The translations under genes were made by a program, and so were the position numbers. Below are positions 28,135 to 37,557 of a stretch of DNA of 64,000 nucleotides, in pieces. The first letter of the stretch is position 1. Every line of letters starts with the position of its first letter. The DNA comes from Pseudomonas sp. C2B4 (GTDB lineage: Bacteria; Pseudomonadota; Gammaproteobacteria; Pseudomonadales; Pseudomonadaceae), in contig NZ_JABFMU010000010.1 in assembly GCF_013359695.1 (NCBI RefSeq), positions 62,001 through 126,000 on the forward strand. Reading direction: 5' to 3'. The notes beneath the pieces are model-generated. The model saw only the letters and a list, made by a program, of their open reading frames with translations, had not been told where the DNA came from and ran no database searches.

Positions 28135-28302
28135 ATGACATCGATCAAATCAGATTATTGCAAAGGAACCAAAAGCTCCTTCGCCGATTTCATTCGCAAT
28201 GCCAAGTCGAAGCAGAAAAAGCGTGTCTACCGTGAAGTGCTGACTGAAGCGATCAAGCGGCAGAACCTTGTGCTGATGGAAGCTGAAGCTAAAAGTATCT
28301 AA
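28135..28302 (+). CDS. Small basic protein of unknown function
   Basis: A predicted 55-residue protein, MTSIKSDYCKGTKSSFADFI then KKRVYREVLTEAIKRQN, basic and mostly helical. AGGAAG precedes the ATG at 28135; an upstream in-frame ATG at 28114 is less well placed. The amphipathic C-terminal helix looks like a real protein, but no family is recognised. Confidence 0.5.
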   Translation: MTSIKSDYCKGTKSSFADFIRNAKSKQKKRVYREVLTEAIKRQNLVLMEAEAKSI

Positions 28303-28350
28303 CTGCACATACTGATAAATGACCGACTTAAGCGCAGCCCCCACCCTTTT

Positions 28351-28485
28351 TGTGGCGAAGGGATTTATCGGAATGCCACACCATCCCATTCGGCTGCTTA
28401 GCTGTCGTAAATCCGAACAACTCAATCTGTTTGAATGGACGCAGGGCCGCTTCGCGGCCCAACGGGGATAAATCCCCTCGCCACA
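28351..28485. repeat. Inverted repeat pair of the GGGGATTTATCCCC type
   Basis: A diverged unit TGTGGCGAAGGGATTTATC at 28351 faces the inverted unit GGGGATAAATCCCCTCGCC at 28464-28482. Between them lies a hairpin GGGCCGCTTCGCGGCCC at 28444-28460. The same repeat with perfect arms occurs at 43377-43496. Confidence 0.7.
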
Positions 28486-28559
28486 GGTTTCCTGCACGCC
28501 GGAAAATTGCCTTGCGTGAACAGCATAACGACTCAATGCCGGGGCTTTAATGCTAACGG

Positions 28560-28611
28560 GATGTTTCGTATACGTGACATACGCTGCTCAATGTCACGTA
28601 TACGAAACATC
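28560..28611. repeat. Perfect 21-base inverted repeat
   Basis: The arm GATGTTTCGTATACGTGACA plus one base is repeated exactly inverted after a 10-base loop. Each arm itself contains the palindrome CGTATACG, a core typical of GntR-type operators. It is not followed by a T-run, so it looks like an operator pair, a mobile-element end or an RNA stem rather than a terminator. Confidence 0.8.
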
Positions 28612-28706
28612 AGCAGCGCTCATCAGCCAATTCATGAACTTTTCTTCACGCTGCCTTAATGCCGCACCCTGTACATTTCCCATGCTCATTCAAGAAACTA
28701 CGGTTT

Positions 28707-28732
28707 GCCCGCCCTCCCGCGGGCTTTTTTTT
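28707..28732 (+). terminator. Rho-independent terminator
   Basis: GCCCGC pairs with GCGGGC around a six-base loop and is followed by eight T residues. It is a strong terminator just upstream of the acetyltransferase gene. Confidence 0.85.
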
Positions 28733-28790
28733 GCCTGTAGATTGCTCGTCATTCTCTCCACCGATGGGGCAATGCGCCCCGGAGCGCCAG

Positions 28791-29378
28791 ATGACGATCC
28801 TCACCCTGCCCTGCAAGCGCCTGACGCTGGCGATCCTGAGCCCCAGTCAAGCCGTGCTGGAAAGCGACTTCTATCGACGCAACCACGCGCACCTCGCGCC
28901 GTGGTCGCCGGTGCGAGCGGATGACTACTACAGCCAGCAAAGAATCCGTTCTCGCCTGGCGCAGCAGGAAATGGCTTTCGATGAAGGGTACGCCGTGCAT
29001 TTCGCGGTGCTGGATCGCGACGGCGAGCAAATGATCGGCGCGTGCAATTTCAGCGGCATCGTTCGCGGTGCCTTTCAGGCGTGTTATCTCGGTTACCACA
29101 TTTGCGAGTCCCGACAGGGCCAGGGCCTGATGCGCGAAGCGCTGGAGGCGGGCATTGGCTACATGTTCGAAACCATGAACCTGCACCGGATCATGGCCAA
29201 CTACATCCCCGGCAACGAACGCAGTGCGCGGTTGCTGGAACGCCTGGGGTTTGAGCGCGAAGGGTATGCCAAGGACTATCTGAACATTGCCGGACGCTGG
29301 CAGGACCATGTGCTGACGGCGTTGGTCAGCAGGGTTTGGGAGGACCCGGATCGGCAATGGTCGCGGCGTCTGGGTTGA
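28791..29378 (+). CDS. RimJ/RimL-type GNAT N-acetyltransferase
   Basis: A 195-residue GNAT-fold acetyltransferase that resembles RimJ, which acetylates a ribosomal protein N-terminus. The acetyl-CoA-binding region (ICESRQGQGLMREALEAGI) and the C-terminal hallmark (NLHRIMANYIPGNERSARLL, then LGFEREGYAKDYLNIAGRW) are both present. GGAG precedes the ATG at 28791; the longer open frame crosses the terminator and is rejected. The substrate is not certain. Confidence 0.9.
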   Translation: MTILTLPCKRLTLAILSPSQAVLESDFYRRNHAHLAPWSPVRADDYYSQQRIRSRLAQQEMAFDEGYAVHFAVLDRDGEQMIGACNFSGIVRGAFQACYLGYHICESRQGQGLMREALEAGIGYMFETMNLHRIMANYIPGNERSARLLERLGFEREGYAKDYLNIAGRWQDHVLTALVSRVWEDPDRQWSRRLG

Positions 29379-29427
29379 TAATGCCTGCGGCGATTTGCAG
29401 GCGTCAGTCTGAACCACCGCGCTATCG

Positions 29428-29521
29428 TTCTTCGCGAGCAGGCTCGCTCCCACCGGGGCATCGTCGCCCACCATTTTTGTGAACGACATCCATCCATTGT
29501 GGGAGCGAGCCTGCTCGCGAA
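29428..29521. repeat. REP pair (inverted)
   Basis: Units containing GCGAGCAGGCTCGCTC (from 29428) and GAGCGAGCCTGCTCGC (to 29521) face each other between the convergent acetyltransferase and PAP2 genes. Confidence 0.85.
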
Positions 29522-29544
29522 AGCGGTTTCCCAGGCAACAAGAC

Positions 29545-30408
29545 TCAAAACCCGGGCTGGGTCTCAGCCACCAACACCCGCTTTTCATCTTTCTGCAACA
29601 CCGGCACATCCAGCCGCGCCCGTCCATAAAACACCAGCGCCGTCAGCAGACACGCCAGCCACACGACAATCCCGGCCCAGAACGTGTGGGACATGTAGTG
29701 CCAGCCCTGTAGCACCCGTGTCGTGCCGTACACGAAACCCAGCGCCAGCGAGCCGTACATGACCGCTTTGGAGTACCGCCAGCGATATCGCCGCGCAACG
29801 AAGTACAGCGCCAGCATCGTGAAGCCGCCCGACGCATGCCCACCCGGCCAGCAGCGGCCATCACCGGCGACCTTCAGCAAATCGAAATTCTCGTACCACT
29901 CCTTGTGCTCGATCTTGCCGCCGTACTGCGTCGTTTCAATCGGGCAATACACGCTGGTGTGGCCCTTGAGGTAGTGGATCAGGCCGGTGCTGATGGCAAA
30001 CGCGAACACCACGTAGAGAAAATCCCGGCGGTGCTTGCTGGTAAAACGCAGCACCGGCGCGACCTTGATTTTCTCCAGAAAGGCGCTGAGCTTCGGACGC
30101 TTTTCGGCCTTCAAGAGTGGCCAGAGGAAGGACAACAAGGCGCCGACAATCGCGATTTCGCCCGTCCAGTTCGGGATGATCCGCGCCCATTTATGGGTGA
30201 TCTTCTCGAACAGATGCACATGGTCCAGTGGAAAGGTCTGCGTCACCGGGTCAAAGAAAAGATTGTTGAAGGCGATATCGATAGTGGTCAGGTCGAACAG
30301 CAGGAACACTACGGCGGCGCAGGCCAGCGGAATACCGAAGTTCATCCAGTAAAAACGGGAGCGGGAGGCGGTCAGCATGGTGTGTCCTGATCCAGGGAGT
30401 GAATTCAT
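29545..30408 (-). CDS. PAP2-family membrane phosphatase
   Basis: An inner-membrane phosphatase-like protein of 287 residues with about six hydrophobic segments. The three PAP2 motifs are recognisable in the variant form of a large bacterial subfamily: K-x6-CP (LKGHTSVYCP), PGGHASGG, and R-x5-H (RVLQGWHYMSH). The usual arginine of motif 1 is cysteine and the final aspartate of motif 3 is histidine. It may act on lipid A or undecaprenyl phosphates. It overlaps the histidine phosphatase gene upstream by four bases; an internal ATG at 30378 with AGGA upstream is an alternative start. Confidence 0.86.
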   Translation of the reverse strand: MNSLPGSGHTMLTASRSRFYWMNFGIPLACAAVVFLLFDLTTIDIAFNNLFFDPVTQTFPLDHVHLFEKITHKWARIIPNWTGEIAIVGALLSFLWPLLKAEKRPKLSAFLEKIKVAPVLRFTSKHRRDFLYVVFAFAISTGLIHYLKGHTSVYCPIETTQYGGKIEHKEWYENFDLLKVAGDGRCWPGGHASGGFTMLALYFVARRYRWRYSKAVMYGSLALGFVYGTTRVLQGWHYMSHTFWAGIVVWLACLLTALVFYGRARLDVPVLQKDEKRVLVAETQPGF

Positions 30409-31076
30409 TGGGCGCTCACTGAACGCCAGTCCGAGGCTTCAATGAACCCCAGCATGCGCGGCGCCTTGAGGGTTTCAGCGGTGATGAACAGTGAAGCGCC
30501 GTAACCCAGGGTCGAGGCAGGCAACTTGAGGTCTTTCTCCAGTTGCGACATGCATTCGCTGTGGGTCACCAGAATCAGGTTTCGCCCGGCCACCTTGTGC
30601 GCCAGTGCGTCACGCAGCATGGTGCCCTTGCAGTTGATCAACCACTCGTCACCCGTATCGACCTTGTTGAACATGTAGCCGGCGGTTTGCGCCGTGCGCA
30701 TCATCGGGCTGTTGTAAACGTCGGCCTTGTCCAGCCCCAACTGCTCGAATTGCGCACCGACGGCCACCGCGACGCTGCGAGAGCGGTCGGTAATCCCGTC
30801 GTTGCCGCTCAGGCAAGGGGCATTGGAGTGATCGCAGCGTTCAACATGGCGCACCAACACGATCATGTCCCCCTTGGCCCACCCCTGCTGCAGCGACCGT
30901 GCACCGGCAACGTTGCCATGGGCCAGGTCCGGCACGGCGGCGGGCCGCAGTAAAAACACGGTCAACGGGAGCACCAGCAACGCCGAGGCCAGCACCACGG
31001 CTGCATTGCGATAGCGGGCCAGACCGCTCAGGTCGATCGAGCGGCTCACACCGAACAGACTCAGTCTCAATTCCAC
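30405..31076 (-). CDS. Membrane-anchored histidine phosphatase-family protein
   Basis: A 223-residue protein with an N-terminal membrane anchor near residues 22-46 and a histidine phosphatase domain. The phospho-acceptor motif is RHVE (LVRHVERCD) instead of the commoner RHG, and the second histidine lies in LVTHSECM. The same type occurs near Ais, an LPS-core phosphatase, so a role at the cell envelope is plausible. It forms a two-gene operon with the PAP2 gene. Confidence 0.82.
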   Translation of the reverse strand: MELRLSLFGVSRSIDLSGLARYRNAAVVLASALLVLPLTVFLLRPAAVPDLAHGNVAGARSLQQGWAKGDMIVLVRHVERCDHSNAPCLSGNDGITDRSRSVAVAVGAQFEQLGLDKADVYNSPMMRTAQTAGYMFNKVDTGDEWLINCKGTMLRDALAHKVAGRNLILVTHSECMSQLEKDLKLPASTLGYGASLFITAETLKAPRMLGFIEASDWRSVSAQ

Positions 31077-31346
31077 ATCAAGCCGCCTCGCCGGCCTACA
31101 CCCTTCATTTGATGCGCCGAGGGTAGAGAGACAGGCGTGGGCAGGCAGTGAAACGCATGTGAAAAAAAGCTTAAGGGCTGCCCGAAAGACTCAAAAAAGC
31201 CTGCCGTAGGATCCGTCCGACAAAATCCTTTCAGCTCTCGAGATTGCGGCCGATACAGACCTTCTACACACCTTGCTGGCACCTAAAAACAACAATCTTC
31301 CAGCCAACCGACGATCGAGAAGCACCACGTTCCTGGAGGAATTTTG

Positions 31347-33266
31347 ATGAATAGCTGGTTTGGCAATATCAGCGTGAACCTGAAACTGGGCCTGGGATTT
31401 GGCCTGGTCCTGGCCCTGACCTGCGTCCTGGCCCTGACGGGCTGGACCAGCCTCGGCAGTTTGATTGACCGCAGTAACTGGATGAGCGACATCACCCAGC
31501 TCAACGCGGGCCTGACCAAGCTGCGCGTGGTGCGCCTGCAATACATGCTGACCAACGGTGACGAAACCACCGCCCAGACGGTGCAGACCACCCTCGAAGC
31601 GTTTTCGGCTCAGCAGCAGGCGCTGCTGGTGAAATTCAAGAGCCCGGAAAACCTCAAGCTTCTCAAAGAGCAAGGCGCCGTGATCGACGCCTACAAGACG
31701 TCCCTGAACAAAATGCGGGGTGCCTACCGCGCCGGCAACAGTGCGCGCGATGTCATGACCGCCAACGCGGAAACTGCCAACACGCTGATCAACGACGTCA
31801 ACACCCGCGTGCAACAACTGCCGGCGAGCGATCAGCGTTTCGATCAGTTCCAGGCCATCACCGCCGCCAGGGAAGCGTTCCTGCTGGCTCGCTACGAGGT
31901 GCGTGGCTACACCGCCACCACCAACGCCGAGACCGAGCAAAAAGCCGTCGCGCAACTGGACGCCGCCATTGCCAGCGTGAAATCCCTCAACGCCCATTTG
32001 GCCGACGTCCAGCCCGATGCACTGCGTCAACTGGAAACCGCGCTGGGCAACTACCGCACGGCCTTGCAGGCTTACAAACTCGCCAGTAACGACGTGGTAC
32101 AGGCACGCAAGGAAATGACCGACCAAGGCGCCGCCATCGTCTCCCTGAGCGAACAGCTGTATCAGATCCAGCTCGATCGTCGTGATGCCGAGAGTGCCAA
32201 GGCCCGCACGCTGCAATTGGTCAGCACGTTGCTGGCGTTGCTGGTGGGCATCATAGCCGCCGTCCTGATCACCCGGCAGATCACCGGTCCCCTGCGCGAG
32301 ACCCTGGTCGTGGTCGATCGTATTGCCAACGGCGACCTGTCCCATGACGTCAAGGTGACGCGCCGCGACGAACTCGGCGTGTTGCAGCAAGGCATCGCGC
32401 GCATGGGCGTGACCCTGCGCGACCTGATCAGCGGCATCCGCGACGGCGTGACCCAGATCGCCAGCGCCGCCGAAGAACTGTCGGCCGTGACCGAGCAAAC
32501 CAGCGCCGGGGTCAACAGCCAGAAGGTCGAAACCGATCAGGTCGCCACCGCCATGCACGAGATGACCGCCACGGTTCAGGAAGTCGCGCGCAACGCCGAA
32601 GAGGCTTCGCAAGCCGCCGCGGCTGCCGACGGCGAAGCCCGTGAAGGCGACAAGGTGGTTAACGAAGCCATTGCGCAGATTGAGCGCTTGGCCAGTGAAG
32701 TGGTGCGCTCCACCGAAGCCATGAGCGTGCTGCAGCAGGAAAGCGACAAGATCGGCAGCGTCATGGACGTGATCAAGGCCGTGGCCGAACAGACCAACCT
32801 GCTGGCGCTCAACGCCGCCATTGAAGCGGCCCGTGCCGGTGAGGCCGGACGTGGTTTCGCCGTGGTGGCCGACGAGGTGCGTGGCCTGGCACAGCGCACG
32901 CAGAAATCCACCGAAGAAATCGAAGGCCTGGTCGCTGGTCTGCAAAACGGCACGCAACAAGTGTCGGCGGTGATGAACAACAGCCGCGTTCTCACCGACA
33001 GCAGCGTGGCCCTGACCCGCAAGGCCGGCGAATCACTGGAAAACATCACCCGCACGGTGTCCAACATCCAGTCGATGAACCAGCAAATCGCCGCGGCGGC
33101 CGAGCAGCAAAGCGCCGTGGCCGAAGAAATCAGCCGCAGCATCATCAACGTGCGGGATGTGTCGGAACAGACCGCTGCTGCCAGCGATGAGACGGCCAAG
33201 TCCAGTGTCGAACTGGCGCGGCTGGGGAATCAGTTGCAGATGATGGTCAGCCACTTCAGGGTCTGA
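31347..33266 (+). CDS. Methyl-accepting chemotaxis protein
   Basis: A transmembrane chemoreceptor of 639 residues. TM1 is near residues 11-31, followed by a periplasmic all-helical sensor of about 255 residues, the size of helical-bimodular (HBM) domains that bind organic acids. TM2 is near 288-309, then a HAMP domain, then the signalling domain with the conserved hairpin tip ([19 protein letters not shown]). GGAGGA lies seven bases before the ATG at 31347; the TTG one codon upstream is not needed. The ligand is unknown. No che genes are nearby. Confidence 0.94.
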   Translation: MNSWFGNISVNLKLGLGFGLVLALTCVLALTGWTSLGSLIDRSNWMSDITQLNAGLTKLRVVRLQYMLTNGDETTAQTVQTTLEAFSAQQQALLVKFKSPENLKLLKEQGAVIDAYKTSLNKMRGAYRAGNSARDVMTANAETANTLINDVNTRVQQLPASDQRFDQFQAITAAREAFLLARYEVRGYTATTNAETEQKAVAQLDAAIASVKSLNAHLADVQPDALRQLETALGNYRTALQAYKLASNDVVQARKEMTDQGAAIVSLSEQLYQIQLDRRDAESAKARTLQLVSTLLALLVGIIAAVLITRQITGPLRETLVVVDRIANGDLSHDVKVTRRDELGVLQQGIARMGVTLRDLISGIRDGVTQIASAAEELSAVTEQTSAGVNSQKVETDQVATAMHEMTATVQEVARNAEEASQAAAAADGEAREGDKVVNEAIAQIERLASEVVRSTEAMSVLQQESDKIGSVMDVIKAVAEQTNLLALNAAIEAARAGEAGRGFAVVADEVRGLAQRTQKSTEEIEGLVAGLQNGTQQVSAVMNNSRVLTDSSVALTRKAGESLENITRTVSNIQSMNQQIAAAAEQQSAVAEEISRSIINVRDVSEQTAAASDETAKSSVELARLGNQLQMMVSHFRV

Positions 33267-33295
33267 CGTTTAGTCAGCGGTGTATCACAAACCCA

Positions 33296-33360
33296 TTCGC
33301 GAGCAGGCTCGCTCCCACAGGATCTTCATTGAACCTGTGGGAGCGAGCCTGCTCGCGAAG
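33296..33360. repeat. REP pair (inverted)
   Basis: Two close, nearly perfect units face each other (GCGAGCAGGCTCGCTC and GAGCGAGCCTGCTCGC) between the chemoreceptor and the convergent glyoxalase-like gene. Confidence 0.88.
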
Positions 33361-33385
33361 GCGATCTGTCTGTCACGATATTTGT

Positions 33386-33754
33386 TCAGACACTAATCGC
33401 ATTGGTAAACACCAACCGGTTACCAAACGGATCGCTGATGGTCATGTCCTGGCTGCCCCACGGCATGGCCTGGATGTGCGGGCGGGAAAATGGATAGTCC
33501 TTGGCCAACAGTTGCTGCTGGAAGGTTTCCAGTTCATCGGTCTCGATGCGCAGGGCCGAGCCCGGTGTGGCGTCGCCGTGGTGTTCGGACAGGTGCAACA
33601 CGCATTCGCCACGGGAGACTTGCAGATAGAGCGGGAAATTGGCTTCGAAACGGTGCTGCCAGTCGATCTTGAACCCAAGGAAGTCGACGTAGAATTCCAC
33701 GGCCTTGCTTTCGTCGAAGATCCGCAGGATCGGGGTGGTTTTGCCGAAGCTCAT
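33386..33754 (-). CDS. Glyoxalase/bleomycin-resistance (VOC) superfamily protein
   Basis: A 122-residue single-domain protein of the vicinal oxygen chelate fold: PILRIFDESKAVEFYVDFLG at the start, LHLSEHHGDATPGSAL in the middle and DPFGNRLVF at the end. Such proteins are metal-dependent enzymes or sequestering resistance proteins; the substrate is not evident. Confidence 0.88.
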   Translation of the reverse strand: MSFGKTTPILRIFDESKAVEFYVDFLGFKIDWQHRFEANFPLYLQVSRGECVLHLSEHHGDATPGSALRIETDELETFQQQLLAKDYPFSRPHIQAMPWGSQDMTISDPFGNRLVFTNAISV

Positions 33755-33848
33755 TGAGTTGCTCCCAGACAGAAATAGCCCAAAGTGTAGCCGGGCTGTA
33801 CGTCAGCAAATCGGCTCGGCGATGGCATTCTTTAATCTCAATATGCCA

Positions 33849-35330
33849 TCACTGTGACGTACCACCCAGAACGGACTGAAACCCGTCGCGCAAATCCCCT
33901 TCCCGCGCCAGAAACCGCCCTTCCCTGCGCCCATTCGCCTGTCCGTCGCGGTAGCTCAACACGCCGTTGACCCACACACCATCAATGCCTTCAGCTGCTC
34001 GCTGCGGATCGTTGAAGTCCGCTACATCGCGAATGGTCGCCGGGTTGAACAACACCAGGTCAGCCCAGTGTCCTTCACGAATCTCGCCCCGGCCCTTCAA
34101 ACCGAATCGCGCCGCCGACAACCCGGTCATCTTGTGCACGGCGGTGTGCAGTGGGAACAGTCCTACGTCACGGCTGAAATGTCCGAGCACCCGCGGGAAA
34201 GCACCCCACAAGCGTGGATGGGGAAACGGGTCTTCGGGCAAGCCATCGGAGCCAACCATCGACAGCGGATGCGCAAGAATCCGTCGCACATCGGCTTCGT
34301 CCATCCCGTAATACACCGCGCCGGCCGGTTGCAGCTGGCGTGCGGCGTCGAGCAACGACAGGTTCCATTCGGCGGCGATGTCCATCAGGTCGCGACCGCC
34401 CATTTCCGGATGCGGCGTGGACCAGGTGATGGTGATGCGATGGGCGTCGGTGACTTGCTTGAGGTCCAGGGTCGAGGAACTCGCGGCATACGGATAGCAG
34501 TCGCAACCAACGGGATGGGTTTTCGCGGCCTGCTCCAGAGAGGCCAACAGTTGCGGACTGCGCCCCCAGTTGCCGGCGCCAGCACATTTGAGGTGGGAAA
34601 TGATCACCGGGGATTTCGCGTGGCGGCCAATCTGGAACGCCTCGTCCATGGCCTCCAGCACCGGTTCGAATTCGCTGCGCAAATGGGTGGTGTACACCGC
34701 GCCGAAGGCCGTCAATTCTTCGGTCAGTTGCATGACTTCATCGGTGGATGCCGAGAACGCGCTGGCGTAGGCAAGACCTGTGGACAAACCCAGTGCACCG
34801 GCCTCCAGGCTCTCGCGAAGCTGCTCGCGCATCGCCGCGATTTCATCGGGTGTCGCCGTGCGAAACAGGTCATCGAGGTGATTGCTGCGCAACGCGGTAT
34901 GGCCCACCAGAGCGGCCACGTTCAGCGTGGTGTTCGCCGCTTCGACGGCGGCGCGGTAATCGCTGAAGGTTGGGTAAACAAACGCCGCCGATGTGCCGAG
35001 CAGGTTCATCGGGTCCGGCGGATCACCCCGCAGACTCACCGGGGAAGCGCTGATCCCGCAGTTGCCGACGATCACCGTGGTCACGCCCTGGCTGAGCTTG
35101 GGCAGCATCTGCGGCTGGCGGATCACCACCGTGTCATCGTGGGTGTGCACGTCGATGAAACCCGGCGCCAGCACGTGGCCCTGCGCGTCGATTTCCTCAA
35201 GGGCACGGGCATTGCGCAAGTCGCCGATACGCTCGATGCGCCCGTTGAGAATCGCCACGTCGGCGGGGTAGCCGGGGCTGTTGCTGCCATCGATGATCAG
35301 GGCGTTGCGGATCAGCGTGTCGTACTGCAT
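33849..35330 (-). CDS. N-acyl-D-amino-acid deacylase (D-aminoacylase)
   Basis: An amidohydrolase of 493 residues that removes acyl groups from N-acyl-D-amino acids. The metal-binding HTHDD motif follows APGFIDV near residue 65, NCGISASP carries the conserved cysteine, and GHTALR and the C-terminal LVLFNPATIRDVADF are typical of the family. The start at 35330 (MQYDTLIRNALIIDGSNSPG) is two bases from the end of the RpiR gene, so the two are co-transcribed. A GntP-type transporter starts the operon. Confidence 0.9.
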   Translation of the reverse strand: MQYDTLIRNALIIDGSNSPGYPADVAILNGRIERIGDLRNARALEEIDAQGHVLAPGFIDVHTHDDTVVIRQPQMLPKLSQGVTTVIVGNCGISASPVSLRGDPPDPMNLLGTSAAFVYPTFSDYRAAVEAANTTLNVAALVGHTALRSNHLDDLFRTATPDEIAAMREQLRESLEAGALGLSTGLAYASAFSASTDEVMQLTEELTAFGAVYTTHLRSEFEPVLEAMDEAFQIGRHAKSPVIISHLKCAGAGNWGRSPQLLASLEQAAKTHPVGCDCYPYAASSSTLDLKQVTDAHRITITWSTPHPEMGGRDLMDIAAEWNLSLLDAARQLQPAGAVYYGMDEADVRRILAHPLSMVGSDGLPEDPFPHPRLWGAFPRVLGHFSRDVGLFPLHTAVHKMTGLSAARFGLKGRGEIREGHWADLVLFNPATIRDVADFNDPQRAAEGIDGVWVNGVLSYRDGQANGRREGRFLAREGDLRDGFQSVLGGTSQ

Positions 35331-35331
35331 G

Positions 35332-36192
35332 TCAGTCTCCCAGCGGCAGGTGATCGTCGCCGCCGCGGTAATCGTCCAGGGCGAGTTTGATCCGCCGCAG
35401 ACGTTCTTGATTGTCTTGAGGATTGGCCAGTGCCAGCTCGGTGGCAAGCACGTCGATGGCGAGCAACATGCCGTAGCGTGCCGCCGTCGGTTTGTAGATG
35501 AATGAGGTTTCGGCGCTTTGCAGAGGCAGGACGATGTCCGCCAGTTGCGCCAGCGTCGAGTCGCCACGGGTGATGGCCAGAATCCGTGCGCCATAGCTGC
35601 GGGCCAGTTCCACCGTTTCGATCAGCTCCGGGGTGATGCCGGTCAGCGAACAGACGATGACCACGTGTTCGGCGCTGAGGCTGGAGGCGGTGATACGCAT
35701 CATCACCGCGTCGTGGCACACCGAAATCGGATAGCCCAGACGGACCAGACGCACCTGCAACTCATCGCTGCACAGGGTCGAGCAGCCGCCCATGCCGAAG
35801 GCGTGAATCATCCGCGCCTTGCCCAGCAGTTTCACCGCATCGGCAAAGCGTGACTCGTCGAAGGCCGCCAGGTGCTGGCGCAAGGTCGATTCGATATCGC
35901 CCACGATCTGCCCGTAGAACGCCGACTGTTCAGGCGTGCCCGCCGGGTCGAGAAAGCGGCTGCCGACACCGCTGGCCTGAGCCAGTTGCAGGCGCAAGTC
36001 ACGCAAGTCGCGGCAGCCCACCGTGCGGGCGAAACGCGACAGGGTCGCCGTGCTCACTTCCGCCCGCTGCGCCAGTTCATCCAGGCTCGCGGACGCGGCG
36101 AAGCCTACGTCGTCGAGCATCAGGCGGGCGATGCGTCCTTCACCGGCGCTGAAAGAATCCTGGCGGGCGCGAATCTGGTAAAGGATATCCAT
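35332..36192 (-). CDS. MurR/RpiR-family transcriptional regulator
   Basis: A 286-residue regulator with an N-terminal HTH_6 domain (residues 1-75, with LDELAQRAEVSTATLSRFAR) and a C-terminal SIS sugar-isomerase-like domain (about 125-260, with IHAFGMGGCSTLCSDELQ and VIVCSLTGITPELIE). Placed between the transporter and the D-aminoacylase genes, it most likely controls this operon in response to its substrate. Confidence 0.9.
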   Translation of the reverse strand: MDILYQIRARQDSFSAGEGRIARLMLDDVGFAASASLDELAQRAEVSTATLSRFARTVGCRDLRDLRLQLAQASGVGSRFLDPAGTPEQSAFYGQIVGDIESTLRQHLAAFDESRFADAVKLLGKARMIHAFGMGGCSTLCSDELQVRLVRLGYPISVCHDAVMMRITASSLSAEHVVIVCSLTGITPELIETVELARSYGARILAITRGDSTLAQLADIVLPLQSAETSFIYKPTAARYGMLLAIDVLATELALANPQDNQERLRRIKLALDDYRGGDDHLPLGD

Positions 36193-36207
36193 GGCAAGCG
36201 GCTCCGG

Positions 36208-37557
36208 CTAAATCAGGTAAGAAAGGCCAACGGTCAACGCGAAGGCAACCACCGAAATGATGGTCTCCAGCACGGTCCAGGTCTTGAACGTCTGGGTGAC
36301 CGTCATGTTGAAGTATTCCTTGATCAACCAGAAGCCGCCGTCGTTGACGTGGGAAAAAATCACCGAGCCGGCACCGGTCGCCAGCACCAGCAGTTCCGGG
36401 TGCGGATAGCCCAGGCCAATCGCCACTGGCGCGACCACGCCCGAGGCGGTGGTCATGGCCACGGTGGCCGAGCCGGTGGCAATGCGCATCAGCGCGGCGA
36501 ACAGCCAGCCCATCAACAGCGGCGACAGGTGGAACTCGTGAGCCAGGCCGACGATCTGGTCGGTGACGCCGGCGTCCACCAGAATCCGGTTCAGGCCGCC
36601 ACCGGCGCCCACCAGCAGGGTGATGCTGGCGGTCGGCGCCAGGCATTCGTTGGTGAACTTGAGGATCGATTCGCGGTTGAAGCCCTGGGCCAGGCCGAGG
36701 GTCCAGAAGCTCAGCAAGGTCGCCAGCAGCAGCGCGATCACCGAGTTGCCGATGAACAGCAGGAACTGGTTGAAACCGGTGCCCGGTGTGGAGATCAGGT
36801 TAGCCCAACCGCCGATCAGCATCAGCACCACTGGCAACAGGATGGTCGCCATGGTGATGCCGAATCCCGGCAGACTGTCGCGCGGTTCACGTTCGAGGAA
36901 CTGACGCTCCAGCGGGTTTTCCGCCGGCAGTTGAATACGCGGCACGATGTACTTGGCATAGATCGGACCGGCGATGATCGCCGTGGGAATGCCGATCGCA
37001 ATCGCGTAGAGCAGCGTCTGCCCCACCGAGGCCTGGTAAACCTGCACCGCGAGCATCGCCGCCGGGTGCGGCGGCACCAGTGCATGGACCACCGAGAGCC
37101 CGGCGACCATCGGCAAACCGACCATCAGGATCGACACGCCGACCCGTCGCGCCACGGTAAACGCAATCGGCACCAGCAACACGAAACCGACTTCGAAGAA
37201 CAGCGGCAGCCCCACCAGGAACGCGATGCAGACCATCGCCCAGTGCGCGTTTTTCTCGCCGAAACGGTCGATCAACGTCCGCGCCACCTGCTCGGCGCCG
37301 CCCGACTCGGCCATCATCTTGCCGAGCATGGTGCCCAGCGCCACCACCAGCGCGATATGCCCCAGGGTCTTGCCGACCCCGGCCTCGTAAGCCCCGACCA
37401 CGCCGGACGGCGGCATCCCCGCCACCAGCGCCAGGCCGATGGAAATCAGGGTGATGACAATGAACGGGTTGAGCCGGTAACGGGCGATCAGAACGATCAA
37501 TGCAATGATGGCGATGGCGGCATACACCAGCAGCCAATAGCCGAAGGACAGGGTCAT
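36208..37557 (-). CDS. GntP-family permease
   Basis: A 449-residue inner-membrane permease of the gluconate:H+ symporter (GntP) family with about 12 hydrophobic segments. Family blocks such as VPPHPAAMLAV, GLPLFFEVGFVLLVPI and SHVNDGGFWLIKEYF are all present. GAGGAG precedes the ATG at 37557. Because it is joined to a D-aminoacylase rather than to a sugar kinase, its substrate may be an N-acyl-D-amino acid or a related acid instead of gluconate. Confidence 0.9.
   Translation of the reverse strand: MTLSFGYWLLVYAAIAIIALIVLIARYRLNPFIVITLISIGLALVAGMPPSGVVGAYEAGVGKTLGHIALVVALGTMLGKMMAESGGAEQVARTLIDRFGEKNAHWAMVCIAFLVGLPLFFEVGFVLLVPIAFTVARRVGVSILMVGLPMVAGLSVVHALVPPHPAAMLAVQVYQASVGQTLLYAIAIGIPTAIIAGPIYAKYIVPRIQLPAENPLERQFLEREPRDSLPGFGITMATILLPVVLMLIGGWANLISTPGTGFNQFLLFIGNSVIALLLATLLSFWTLGLAQGFNRESILKFTNECLAPTASITLLVGAGGGLNRILVDAGVTDQIVGLAHEFHLSPLLMGWLFAALMRIATGSATVAMTTASGVVAPVAIGLGYPHPELLVLATGAGSVIFSHVNDGGFWLIKEYFNMTVTQTFKTWTVLETIISVVAFALTVGLSYLI

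Larger units (their letters stand above)
28303..28790. other. Gene-free region with repeats, a perfect hairpin and a terminator
   Basis: About 490 bases hold a REP-like inverted pair (28351-28485), a perfect 21-base inverted repeat (28560-28611) and a strong plus-strand terminator (28707-28732). The terminator has no protein gene directly upstream on its strand, so a small RNA between about 28560 and 28732 is possible. Confidence 0.55.

Noticed and set aside
29545..30408. PAP2 protein as inactive because of changed motif residues
   Set aside because: The cysteine in motif 1 and the histidine in motif 3 are, as far as I know, shared by a large subfamily, so they are not evidence of decay.
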